Assembly (NCBI RefSeq): GCF_900182595.1
Contig: NZ_FXTN01000023.1
Span: 1-33,365, forward strand
Source of the DNA: Pedobacter westerhofensis
GTDB lineage: Bacteria > Bacteroidota > Bacteroidia > Sphingobacteriales > Sphingobacteriaceae
Direction of reading: 5' to 3'
DNA: 33,365 bases
The notes under the pieces were generated by a model, which was not told where the DNA came from, made no database searches, and saw nothing but the letters and a program-made list of their open reading frames with translations. Position 1 is the first letter of the stretch; every line of letters begins with the position of its first letter. The position numbers and the translations under genes were made by a program. Positions 8,571-16,356 of the stretch are shown in pieces.

Positions 8571-8902
8571 CTATCCAATCATACAGCAGGTGCAAATCCT
8601 GAACCTATAGCGTATCCAGGTCTTAGCCATTAAAGTTTGAAAAATCCAGGTAACCATTATAGAGAATAGCATGCAGGTATAATGCAATGATATAATTCAG
8701 GTGCAGATCGAGAACTTGTAAATCATACAGGTTTAAATCATGAAAGTTTGAAAAATACTGGTAACCATTCACAGATCATGCAGGTATAATATGCACTGAT
8801 ATACTTCAGGTGCAGATCGAGAACTTGTACATCATACAGGTTAAATCATGAAAGTTTGAAAAATACTGGTAACCATTCACAGATCATGCAGGTATAATTA
8901 TG
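8571..8902. repeat. Three copies of a ~110-bp composite repeat
   Basis: Copies begin at 8587, 8698 and 8807, each at CAGGTGCA. The second and third are almost identical: one substitution (TAAATC to TACATC), a missing T, and small differences at the end. The first is clearly degenerate but keeps the shared segment AAAGTTTGAAAAAT and the CAGGTAACCATT-like part. Inside each copy, CAGGT or CTGGT recurs at about 23-30 bp, tying this repeat to the 15-bp array that follows. Confidence 0.85.
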
Positions 8903-9168
8903 CAGGTATATATGCATCATGCAGGTTTACATCATGCAGGTATACAACATGCTGGCATACATCATGCAGGTTAGACATCATCCTGGTATGCATCATGCAG
9001 GTATGCATCATGCCGGTATACACCATGCAGGTTTACATCATGCAGGTATACAACATGCTGGCATACATCATGCAGGTTAGACATCATCCTGGTATGCATC
9101 ATGCAGGTATACATCATCCAGGTATGCATCATGCCGGTATACATCATGCAGATATGCATCATGCACGG
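8903..9168. repeat. Tandem array, about eighteen 15-bp units, with an 87-bp internal duplication
   Basis: The consensus unit is CAGGTATACATCATG. From 8922 the CNGG core recurs at 8937, 8952, 8967, 8983, 8998, 9013 and so on to 9164, every 15 bp with two 16-bp steps. Positions 8918-9004 and 9024-9110 are identical over 87 bp, showing a recent block duplication with a 106-bp offset. The 16-bp units break any reading frame, arguing against a pentapeptide-repeat protein. Confidence 0.9.
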
Positions 9169-9198
9169 ATGAGTGAGCCTTTAGGGTTTTCTGGGATT

Positions 9199-9283
9199 AT
9201 AAATAAGTGTGTACAGTATGACAGCATAGCGTTCTTTTGCGCAGCAAATTAATGCAGCTGTCAGACTGTATACACTTATTTAT
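9199..9283 (-). terminator. Long imperfect hairpin downstream of rnz
   Basis: Arms 9199-9225 and 9257-9283 match in 25 of 27 positions; one of the two exceptions would be a G-U pair in plus-strand RNA. The pairing continues outward imperfectly (TTAGGG...TTTT with AAAATCCCC) to about 9180 and 9302. It starts 35 bp after the rnz stop, so a terminator or 3' stabilising structure for the leftward operon is the simplest reading. There is no long T-run. Confidence 0.5.
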
Positions 9284-9317
9284 CCCCCCGGCAAAATCCC
9301 CTAATCGCGAACGGTAA

Positions 9318-10229
9318 TTAAATAGCGTATGTATTTCCTTCTATAGCCAGCTCAGTATTCTCAAATACTGTCAGCGCCTCTTCCAGTAAAGGTATCAGCG
9401 TTTTGTAACGTGAAGAAAAGTGCCCGATCAGCAGTTTCCCCGCGCCAACTGTTTTGGCAATCTGTGCAGCCTGAAGCGCAGTAGTATGATGCGTCATATT
9501 TGCCCTGTCCAGCAGTTCGTCCAGAAAAGTAGCTTCATGGTATAACATCGTGCAGTCCCGGAGGCTGTCAAGGTATGAGCCATCTGCAAGTGTATCCGAG
9601 CAGTAGCAATAACTTTTGGGTTCCTCAGAATCGCGCGTATAGTCAGCATTGACAATAAGTTTGCCCCCCGGCAACTCCAGGTTCAGTCCTCTTTTAAGCA
9701 AAGGATAGTATTCAACAGGAATCTGATCTGCTTCAAGTTTCTCCGAAAGCAGTTTCCGCTGGCGTTTTTTCTCTGTAAATTTAAATCCTGTAGTCGGGAT
9801 GCGGTGGTTCAGAACGATCGTTTCCACTGTCATATCCCCATTCTCAAAGATCACTTCTGGAACATCCGCAGTAGTAGCTGTAAATTCAATCTCGTAACGC
9901 AAAACCGTATCAGAATATTTAAACTGCATTTCAAGGATTTCCTTCAAAGGAGCCGGGCCAAAGATGCGGAAAGGTTTGATGCGCCCGTTCAGGTGCATGG
10001 TAGACAGCAGGCCAATCAGCCCAAAATAATGGTCTCCGTGAAGGTGACTGATAAAAGCAGCGTCAATTTTGCTGGCTTTAAGGCCAAACCTGATCAGCTG
10101 ATGCTGCGTACCTTCACCACAGTCAATCAGGTAGATCTTCTCGTTACAATTTAAAAGTTGTGCTGTTGGATTTCTATTAAATACAGGAGTAGCGGAACTA
10201 CTCCCTAAAATGGTAACCTCAAATTTCAT
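9318..10229 (-). CDS. rnz: Ribonuclease Z (tRNA 3'-end endonuclease)
   Basis: RNase Z removes the 3' trailer of tRNA precursors. It matters here because the tRNA-Ser in this window does not encode its CCA. The 303-aa protein is the usual length of the short bacterial form. It opens with TILGSSSATP and carries the metallo-beta-lactamase motif SHLHGDH (His62, His64, Asp66, His67). Later metal-binding histidines are in LNHRIPTTGF, YHEATFL and the C-terminal IGHFSSRY. Its ATG overlaps the stop of the STAS gene by one base (TAATG), which indicates translational coupling. It is the last gene of a phoH-purC-STAS-rnz cluster. Confidence 0.95.
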   Translation of the reverse strand: MKFEVTILGSSSATPVFNRNPTAQLLNCNEKIYLIDCGEGTQHQLIRFGLKASKIDAAFISHLHGDHYFGLIGLLSTMHLNGRIKPFRIFGPAPLKEILEMQFKYSDTVLRYEIEFTATTADVPEVIFENGDMTVETIVLNHRIPTTGFKFTEKKRQRKLLSEKLEADQIPVEYYPLLKRGLNLELPGGKLIVNADYTRDSEEPKSYCYCSDTLADGSYLDSLRDCTMLYHEATFLDELLDRANMTHHTTALQAAQIAKTVGAGKLLIGHFSSRYKTLIPLLEEALTVFENTELAIEGNTYAI

Positions 10230-10618
10230 TAAATCTCCTGATCAAAGCTCCCTAGTAATTCCTTTTCAATTTCTTCCATGAAGATCAGATCTTCAGCTTC
10301 CTCCAGCTGTCCTACAATATTCAGCGACTGGTCTATAGAAGACATCTCCAGTAACTCCAGGATGCATTTTGTAATACCCGTCACAATAAACAATCCATTA
10401 GCTTTTTTACATAGCCTGTCCCCTACCAGGAGACAGCTCAGATCTTGCGAGTCGTCACATGCAGACACTTGAGAAAGATCCAAAACTATATTACAATAGC
10501 CTTCAGTATTCAATAAGATGAATTCAGATTTTAACCGGGGAGCGTTTTCCGTGGTTAAACGGGGTTCATCCAATCTGAGGACAACATACTTTTCGTGTTT
10601 ATCAACTGAAAATTTCAT
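10229..10618 (-). CDS. STAS-domain protein (anti-sigma factor antagonist-like)
   Basis: STAS proteins of the SpoIIAA type bind anti-sigma factors in partner-switching circuits. I choose the ATG at 10618 (MKFSVDKHEKYVVLRL, 129 aa) over an upstream in-frame start at 10642, because the fold begins there. The domain covers about 1-105, followed by an acidic tail (EEAEDLIFMEEIEKELL). The site that is normally D-S-S-G-L reads CDDSQDLS, so a serine remains but the surroundings differ. No RsbW-type kinase or PP2C phosphatase is next to it. The gene lies between purC and rnz in an apparent operon. A role in a partner switch is inference from family alone. Confidence 0.82.
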   Translation of the reverse strand: MKFSVDKHEKYVVLRLDEPRLTTENAPRLKSEFILLNTEGYCNIVLDLSQVSACDDSQDLSCLLVGDRLCKKANGLFIVTGITKCILELLEMSSIDQSLNIVGQLEEAEDLIFMEEIEKELLGSFDQEI

Positions 10619-10651
10619 ATTAGTGCTATTTGATGCTAACAAATTAAGAAT

Positions 10652-11605
10652 TTAATTTGATAAAATTGCACTAAGACTTTCTAAAACATTTTGCTCTATC
10701 CTGTTCAGGATATCGTCCTGTTCGTTCTTAATGAACTGGTCGCCTGTGATCTGTTCGTAAAGCTCGATATAGCGGTCAGAAATAGAGTCCACAATCTCAG
10801 GTGTCATCGCCGGAACAGTTTGTCCGTCTTTCCCCTGAAAACCGTTTTCAATCAGCCATTTCCTTACAAATTCTTTCGATAGCTGCTTCTGAGGCTCATT
10901 TTCTTCCTGGCGCTGCTCATATCCTTCAGCATAAAAATATCGCGAAGAGTCTGGCGTATGGATCTCGTCGATCAGGAAAATCTCGTCCCCAACCTTACCA
11001 AATTCATATTTTGTATCCACAAGGATCAGCCCTCTTTCAGCGGCCATTTCTGTTCCTCTTTTGTACAGTGCCTGCGTATATTCTTCCAGACGGTCATAGT
11101 CCTGGATCGAAACGATACCTTTTGCAAGGATGTCTTCCCTTGAAATATCTTCATCATGGCCTACATGCGCCTTGGTAGTTGGCGTGATGATCGGCTCAGG
11201 TAATTTATCATTCTCCTTCAGGCCGTCCGGAAGTGAAACACCGCAAACACTGCGTTTACCGGCACTGTATTCTCTCCAGGCGTGGCCTGCAAGATAACCG
11301 CGGATCACCATCTCTACTTTAAAGGGCTCACAAATCCTTCCAATCGTCACCATTTCATCCGGTACGGCAATCACCCAGTTAGGAACGATATCGGCCGTGG
11401 CCTTTAAAAATTTGGCAGCAATCTGGTTCAGTACCTGACCTTTAAAGGGAATAGCTTCAGGCAGTACCACATCAAATGCGGATATCCTGTCTGTCACCAC
11501 CATCGTCATCAAACGGTGGTCAATCGTATATACATCACGTACCTTGCCCTTGTAAAAATTGCTCTGTTTTGGAAATTTAAAATTGGTTTCTTTTATTGCT
11601 CTCAT
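10652..11605 (-). CDS. purC: Phosphoribosylaminoimidazole-succinocarboxamide synthase (SAICAR synthase)
   Basis: PurC joins aspartate to CAIR in purine biosynthesis, using ATP. The 317-aa length matches the longer, yeast-like form found in Bacteroidota rather than the ~240-aa E. coli form. Recognisable segments include FYKGKVRDVYTI near the N-terminus (nucleotide-binding loop), VVTDRISAFDVVLP, EMVIRGYLAGHAWREY, PIITPTTKAHVGHDE, and LVDTKYEFG followed by LIDEIHTPDSSRY. It is preceded by phoH with a 35-bp gap and followed by the STAS gene with a 33-bp gap. No other purine genes are in the window. Confidence 0.96.
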   Translation of the reverse strand: MRAIKETNFKFPKQSNFYKGKVRDVYTIDHRLMTMVVTDRISAFDVVLPEAIPFKGQVLNQIAAKFLKATADIVPNWVIAVPDEMVTIGRICEPFKVEMVIRGYLAGHAWREYSAGKRSVCGVSLPDGLKENDKLPEPIITPTTKAHVGHDEDISREDILAKGIVSIQDYDRLEEYTQALYKRGTEMAAERGLILVDTKYEFGKVGDEIFLIDEIHTPDSSRYFYAEGYEQRQEENEPQKQLSKEFVRKWLIENGFQGKDGQTVPAMTPEIVDSISDRYIELYEQITGDQFIKNEQDDILNRIEQNVLESLSAILSN

Positions 11606-11640
11606 GTTGTTGATGGTTCACATCAATTTATTGTTAAAAA

Positions 11641-12603
11641 TTACTGTATATCTCCGTAGGCTTTCAAAATCCTCTTCACTAATTTATGTCTCACCACATC
11701 TTCACCTGTAAGGTAGATAATTTCAATACCAGGGATATCATCCAGGATGCGCAGGGCATTGTGCAGGCCAGACATACCCTTCTTCGGTAAATCGATCTGC
11801 GTAACGTCGCCCGTTACGATAAACTTGGCCGAAGGCCCCATCCGTGTTAAAAACATTTTCAGCTGCAGGTCTGTAGAGTTCTGTGCCTCGTCCAGGATCA
11901 CAAAACAGTTATCCAAAGTCCTTCCGCGCATAAATGCGAGCGGGGCGATTTCGATCGTCCTGTTCTCCAGGTATAGCTTTAGTTTCTCGGCCGGGATCAT
12001 GTCGTCCAGCGCGTCGTATAAGGGACGGAGGTAAGGATCTACCTTTTCCTTCAGATCGCCCGGCAGAAAGCCCAGGTTCTCCCCTGCCTCAACGGCCGGC
12101 CTTGTTAAAATAATCCGTTTGATCTCTTTGTTCTTCAATGCACGTACTGCAAGTGCCACGGCAGTGTAAGTTTTACCAGTACCTGCAGGGCCGATTGCAA
12201 ACAAGACATCGTTCTTAACGATACTGTCTACCATGCGGCGTTGATTAGCTGTACGGGCTTTGATCATCAGTCCGTTGTTACCAAAGACAATCACCTCACC
12301 GCCACCGCCATTCAATTTTGCGGGGCCGGCATCTTCCAGCTCTGCGATATGTTTGATGGCCAGGATCGACTCTATTTCACTGGTATTCAGCGAGCCGTAC
12401 TGCTCAAGGTGCCCCACCAGTTTACCGAACTTCTTATCGAATAATTTCTGCTCCTCTTCATCACCTAACACCTTCACCTCGTTGCCTCTGGCAACAATTT
12501 TCAGTTTTGGAAATGCGCGTTTGATCAACTCATAGTGTTCATTGTTAGAACCCCAGAATTGTGCCGGATTTACTGTCTCTAATGTTAGTTTAAGTTCGTT
12601 CAA
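11641..12603 (-). CDS. PhoH-family ATPase
   Basis: PhoH-like proteins are cytoplasmic ATPases related to RNA helicases; the precise role is unsettled, although links to RNA metabolism have been proposed. The 320-aa protein has an N-terminal region (about 1-115) followed by the PhoH ATPase domain. Walker A is GPAGTGKT at 138-145, and Walker B is FVILDEAQN. Downstream are TGDVTQIDLP and the RILKAYGD C-terminus. The length is typical of the single-domain PhoH form without a PIN domain. It is the first gene of the phoH-purC-STAS-rnz series and is divergent from the SAM hydroxide adenosyltransferase gene, with about 100 bp between the likely starts. Confidence 0.93.
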   Translation of the reverse strand: MNELKLTLETVNPAQFWGSNNEHYELIKRAFPKLKIVARGNEVKVLGDEEEQKLFDKKFGKLVGHLEQYGSLNTSEIESILAIKHIAELEDAGPAKLNGGGGEVIVFGNNGLMIKARTANQRRMVDSIVKNDVLFAIGPAGTGKTYTAVALAVRALKNKEIKRIILTRPAVEAGENLGFLPGDLKEKVDPYLRPLYDALDDMIPAEKLKLYLENRTIEIAPLAFMRGRTLDNCFVILDEAQNSTDLQLKMFLTRMGPSAKFIVTGDVTQIDLPKKGMSGLHNALRILDDIPGIEIIYLTGEDVVRHKLVKRILKAYGDIQ

Positions 12604-12704
12604 AATATTGTTTTTAGGATAGAGGTGTATATTTTGATTTAAATTTGAATATTTGCAGGCGGGTTACCGCATACGCAAGAATAAGAATAAATATTCAATA
12701 TTTA

Positions 12705-13484
12705 ATGGCCATTATCACTTTAACGACAGATTTAGGTTCCAAAGATTTTTATCAGGCTGCCCTCAAAGGCAGTATCCTGACGATCTTGCCTACAGCTACT
12801 ATTGTTGATATCACCCATGAAGTTCCTTCGTTCAATATTTCGTATGCGGCCTTCGTTTTAAAGAATGTTTACCACTATTTTCCTAAAGGTACTGTGCACC
12901 TGATAGGTATAGATTCTGTGTTCAGCGAAAACACAAAATACGTAGGCCTGAAATACCAGGACCATTATTTTGTTGGTGCAGACAACGGCATCTTTTCCCT
13001 CCTGTTTGATGGCAAGCCAGACGAAATTGTTGAGCTCAATATTATGCAGGACCTGAAATATTTACACTTCCCGCTGGTCGATATTTTTGTGAAGGCTGCC
13101 ATCCACCTGGCCAAAGGCGGAAAGCTGAAAGATATCGGGCTGCCAACCGATGGTATTGAGGAAAGAATGCTGCTGAACCCCGTTATCGAAAAGGATATGA
13201 TCCGGGGAAGCGTCATCTATATCGATACCTTCTGCAATGTGATCACCAACATCACCAAAGAACTGTTTACGAAAATACAGCGTAACCGCGATTTCACCCT
13301 ATTTTTTAGGAAAAGTGAGACCATCACCCAGTTGAGCTGGCATTATAATGAAGTGCCCGAGGGGGAAAAACTATGCCTTTTCGGTATCAGCAACCACCTG
13401 GAGATCGCCATCAACAAAGGAAAAGCCAGTGGATTGCTTGGTTTGCACCTGAGCGATATCGTCCGCATCCAGTTTCACGGATAA
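12705..13484 (+). CDS. S-adenosyl-L-methionine hydroxide adenosyltransferase (DUF62 family)
   Basis: This family hydrolyses S-adenosylmethionine to adenosine and methionine, using hydroxide where related enzymes use fluoride or chloride. I place the start at the ATG at 12705 (MAIITLTTDLGSKDFYQAA, 260 aa), because the domain begins there and the upstream in-frame extension from 12645 is unlike the family. Characteristic parts are TTDLGSKD, DITHEVPSFNI, YFPKGTVHLIGID and FVGADNGIFSLL. There is a conserved C-terminal barrel with YIDTFCNVITNI. It stands alone, divergent from phoH. The family call is firm; the in vivo purpose of this reaction is not established. Confidence 0.9.
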   Translation: MAIITLTTDLGSKDFYQAALKGSILTILPTATIVDITHEVPSFNISYAAFVLKNVYHYFPKGTVHLIGIDSVFSENTKYVGLKYQDHYFVGADNGIFSLLFDGKPDEIVELNIMQDLKYLHFPLVDIFVKAAIHLAKGGKLKDIGLPTDGIEERMLLNPVIEKDMIRGSVIYIDTFCNVITNITKELFTKIQRNRDFTLFFRKSETITQLSWHYNEVPEGEKLCLFGISNHLEIAINKGKASGLLGLHLSDIVRIQFHG

Positions 13485-13688
13485 TCTCTTTTTGTCCAGC
13501 TCCGCAAACCCGCTGTGTGTTTCTTCATTTTCCGTTAGCGCTTCTCATGTCCAACGCTCACATGAGGATCAAATCCAAACATCAAACATCTCCCCGGATT
13601 CCTTTCATTGACTACCTAAATCCCATTTGTTACATTTGTCGTCCTGCTGAGGCATAAAGTTTGCTGCATCAGGCTAAATAATTTTAAT
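13485..13688. other. Intergenic stretch without visible features
   Basis: About 200 bp between the adenosyltransferase and the small coiled-coil protein. I see no terminator hairpin, consensus promoter or RNA gene here. Confidence 0.4.
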
Positions 13689-14201
13689 ATGATCAGATCC
13701 TTGCTCCTTTTTGTTCTTTTAAGCATCTCCTTACCATCTATGGCCATTCAGGCCGATACCTCAGCCTATCAGTTTCAGCGTTTAAAAATCAATGGTCTGC
13801 TGGCAGAACGAAGCGCAAAATTTGGTCAGTACGATCTGAGCCTGAATGCCAGAACAGGTATTTTCGGACTGCAGACAAAAAACGATTTACGAAATTCCAA
13901 TGAGATCCTGAGAGGGATCATCCTAAGTGACAATAACATTTTTCGCGAACTCAAGGTCCTGATGAACTATAAGGACCAGGAAGTGCAGCAGGTACAGAGC
14001 AATGCAAGCAGCACCAATAAACGGATTGAAGCGTACATGCTAACGATCAAGAAATTACAGCAGCAGAATGACGAGCTGAAGGCACAGACTGCCCAGGTAG
14101 CGGAGAAAAAGGACACCAGTACTTACCTGATCATCGTATTGTCTGTGATCATCGTTGGCTGGGGAATATATAGCCTCAGCAGGGTAAGGCGGAATGCATA
14201 A
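13689..14201 (+). CDS. Small secreted or membrane-tethered coiled-coil protein of unknown function
   Basis: I do not recognise the family. The 170-aa product begins with a clear signal peptide (about 1-19, ending SMA). A 70-residue soluble region follows, then a Lys/Gln-rich helical stretch (about 95-135) with a heptad pattern suggesting a coiled coil. A strong hydrophobic segment (about 146-163, LIIVLSVIIVGWGIYSL) comes before a basic tail (SRVRRNA). The layout suggests a periplasmic helical domain tethered to the inner membrane by its C-terminus. The start ATG at 13689 directly precedes the signal peptide. It stands alone, convergent with serA and separated from it by a short GC-rich hairpin. 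Confidence 0.7.
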   Translation: MIRSLLLFVLLSISLPSMAIQADTSAYQFQRLKINGLLAERSAKFGQYDLSLNARTGIFGLQTKNDLRNSNEILRGIILSDNNIFRELKVLMNYKDQEVQQVQSNASSTNKRIEAYMLTIKKLQQQNDELKAQTAQVAEKKDTSTYLIIVLSVIIVGWGIYSLSRVRRNA

Positions 14202-14206
14202 GTTAA

Positions 14207-14230
14207 GGGGGCTCAATAGCTTAAGCCCCC
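14207..14230. terminator. Short GC-rich hairpin between convergent genes
   Basis: GGGGGCT (14207-14213) pairs with AGCCCCC (14224-14230) around a 10-base loop. It lies exactly between the stops of the coiled-coil gene and serA, so it could serve both directions. T-runs are weak on both sides. Confidence 0.5.
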
Positions 14231-14242
14231 AAACTTCAATTT

Positions 14243-15193
14243 TTAATTATTGAAATGCGCAATAATCAGTGAAGCTAATTCTTCACCAATACGCTCCTGA
14301 GCTTCATTTGTAGCCGCACCGATGTGTGGTGTCAATGAAATCTTAGGGTGTGATAATAAAGCCTGTAAAGGTGTAGGTTCATTGTCAAATACGTCAAGCC
14401 CTGCGAAAGAAACCTTGCCGCTATCCAATGCATTGATCAGCGCCTGCTCATCAATCGTACCACCTCTTGAACAGTTTACCACGCCTACTCCCGGTTTTAC
14501 CAGGTCAAATTCAGCCGCGCCTAAAATAGGTTTGTCTGCAAATGGCGTATGCAAAGTGATGAAATCACTGTTTTTGATTACTTCTTCGAGAGATACAGTT
14601 TTCACAGGAATATCCAGCGAAAGATCGCCCTGAAATTTCAGTGTAATAGCACCTTCAAAGGGATAAAGGTCATAGGCAAGCACATTCATGCCTAATCCTA
14701 AAGCTACCGAAGCAGTTGCCCTTCCGATCCTTCCAAAACCAATGATACCTAAAGTTTTGCCTTTCAGCTCAACACCTTTGGCATAATCCTTTTTCAGTTT
14801 GTTAAAGCTTGTAGCCCCTTCAACCGGCATTTTGCGGTTTGCATCCTGTAAAAAGCGGACACCGGTAAACAGGTGCGCAAATACAAGTTCAGCTACAGAT
14901 AAAGAAGATGCTGCAGGCGTGTTTACCACGGCAACACCTTTTTCACGTGCATATTCCACGTCAATATTATCCATTCCTACACCGCCACGGCCAATCAGCT
15001 TCAGGTTAGGGCAGGCATCAATTACATCCTTACGTACTTTGGTTGCACTTCTAACAGTGATACCATCATAATTTTGCAGTGCTTCAATCAGTTTATCCTG
15101 TGGAACGGTTTCTGTATCTACAATAAAACCGGCTTCTTCTAATAATCTTTTTCCGATAGGATCAATCCCATCGTTCGCAAGTATCCTAGTCAT
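14243..15193 (-). CDS. serA: D-3-phosphoglycerate dehydrogenase, short form
   Basis: SerA oxidises 3-phosphoglycerate to 3-phosphohydroxypyruvate, the first step of serine synthesis. The 316-aa protein has the D-isomer-specific 2-hydroxyacid dehydrogenase layout. The NAD-binding motif GFGRIG starts near 152, NCSRGG carries the catalytic Arg region, and LTPHIGAAT carries the catalytic His. There is no C-terminal ACT or ASB domain, so serine feedback of the E. coli kind is not expected. It follows serC by 6 bp and the pair is clearly an operon, which supports this substrate over other 2-hydroxyacids. No serB is nearby. Confidence 0.93.
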   Translation of the reverse strand: MTRILANDGIDPIGKRLLEEAGFIVDTETVPQDKLIEALQNYDGITVRSATKVRKDVIDACPNLKLIGRGGVGMDNIDVEYAREKGVAVVNTPAASSLSVAELVFAHLFTGVRFLQDANRKMPVEGATSFNKLKKDYAKGVELKGKTLGIIGFGRIGRATASVALGLGMNVLAYDLYPFEGAITLKFQGDLSLDIPVKTVSLEEVIKNSDFITLHTPFADKPILGAAEFDLVKPGVGVVNCSRGGTIDEQALINALDSGKVSFAGLDVFDNEPTPLQALLSHPKISLTPHIGAATNEAQERIGEELASLIIAHFNN

Positions 15194-15199
15194 TAAATT

Positions 15200-16267
15200 T
15201 TATTTTTGGTTTTTTTCGGCAAATTCCTGCATCAGTTCTACTAATGCGTGTACGCTTGTAATCGGCAGGGCATTGTAAATAGAGGCTCTGAAACCACCTA
15301 CGCTTCTGTGTCCCTTGATACCTTCCATGCCGTTCTCTTCAGCAAATTTCAGGAATGGTTTTTCCAGCTCAGGATTTTCCATCACGAAACAAACATTCAT
15401 TCTTGAACGGTCTTCAACGGCACAGGTACCTTTAAACAATGGGTTTCTGTCAATCTCAGTATATAAAGCATTTGCTTTCGCAATGTTTTCTTTTTCAATT
15501 TCAGCCACACCGCCTTTAGATTTTAACCATCTCAGGTTCAGCATCGCTACATAAATCGCAAAAACCGGTGGCGTGTTGTACATAGATCCGCCCTCGATGT
15601 GTTGTCTGTAATCCAGCATAGAAGGGATCTTGTTGGTAGTTTTACCTAAAATCTCATCCTTGACGATGACAACAGTTGCTCCGGCAGGGCCGATATTTTT
15701 CTGTGCGCCAGCGTAGATCAGGTCGTACTGAGATACGTCGATTACCCTGCTCATAATATCAGAAGACATATCACAAACTACAGGTACCTTAGTTACAGGT
15801 ACAGTCAGCAATTCCGTTCCGTAAATTGTGTTATTGGATGTAAAATGGAAATAAGCACTATCTTCAGGAATAGTGAAATCCTTAGGGATATAAGTAAAGT
15901 TAGCTTCTTTGGAACTAGCTACAACGTTCGCTTTTCCAAAGTTTTTTACTTCCTTAATGGCTTTGTTGGCCCATACTCCGGTTTCAAGGTAACTTGCGGT
16001 TTGTCCTTCGTTCAGCAGGTTCATCGGAACCATTGCAAACTGCAGGCTTGCACCACCCTGTAAAAACAATACAGAGTATCCTTCAGGCACATTTAACAAC
16101 TCTTTCGCTAGTTTAACAGCTTCTGCTACTACCGCCTCAAACTCAGGTGTACGGTGGGAGATTTCCAGTATCGACAGCCCGTCTTTAAAATCTAAAACGG
16201 CTTGTGATGCCTGTTTAAATACTTCCTGGGGTAGAATGCAGGGACCTGCTCCAAAATTATGTCTCAT
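15200..16267 (-). CDS. serC: Phosphoserine aminotransferase
   Basis: SerC transaminates 3-phosphohydroxypyruvate to phosphoserine with glutamate and PLP. The 355-aa length is normal. The N-terminus reads NFGAGPCILP, with the phosphate-binding LFLQGGASLQF further on. The PLP lysine is in YAGAQKNIGPAG, and the C-terminal GHRSVGGFRASIYNA is a family signature. It is upstream of serA with only 6 bp between them. The 89-bp gap to rpe has no strict TAnnTTTG element; TAATTTCG on the minus strand is a near match. The same enzyme family can also act in pyridoxal phosphate synthesis, but context favours serine. Confidence 0.96.
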   Translation of the reverse strand: MRHNFGAGPCILPQEVFKQASQAVLDFKDGLSILEISHRTPEFEAVVAEAVKLAKELLNVPEGYSVLFLQGGASLQFAMVPMNLLNEGQTASYLETGVWANKAIKEVKNFGKANVVASSKEANFTYIPKDFTIPEDSAYFHFTSNNTIYGTELLTVPVTKVPVVCDMSSDIMSRVIDVSQYDLIYAGAQKNIGPAGATVVIVKDEILGKTTNKIPSMLDYRQHIEGGSMYNTPPVFAIYVAMLNLRWLKSKGGVAEIEKENIAKANALYTEIDRNPLFKGTCAVEDRSRMNVCFVMENPELEKPFLKFAEENGMEGIKGHRSVGGFRASIYNALPITSVHALVELMQEFAEKNQK

Positions 16268-16356
16268 TTTATATGCTATTTATATTGATTGTAAATGTAA
16301 TTGTTTTATCGAAATTAAAGCCGGCTTTTTGAAATTAACTACTGAAAGCATAGAGC

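Larger units (their letters stand above)
8063..9317. other. 1.25-kb gene-free interval filled with repeats and hairpins
   Basis: No convincing gene lies between the convergent mlaD and rnz. The interval holds, in order, a 28-bp-stem hairpin, a G-rich patch (AGGGGGGG at 8301), a 15-bp array on 8326-8460, about 110 bases without visible structure, a CAGGT-centred repeat field (8571-9168), and a second long imperfect hairpin (about 9180-9302). Short open frames across the repeats are products of the 15-bp period. Confidence 0.7.

Noticed and set aside
8571..9168. A CRISPR array
   Set aside because: Units are contiguous 15-bp tandem copies with no unique spacers of constant length, and no cas genes are in the window.
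8971..9252. Open frames with His/Met/Tyr-rich pentapeptide repeats on both strands
   Set aside because: They arise from the 15-bp DNA period. The 16-bp units shift the frame, no ribosome-binding site or continuing domain is present, and both strands look equally 'coding'.
12645..12704. 20-codon N-terminal extension of the SAM hydroxide adenosyltransferase
   Set aside because: The family begins at the MAIITLTTDLG position; the extension has no conserved pattern.
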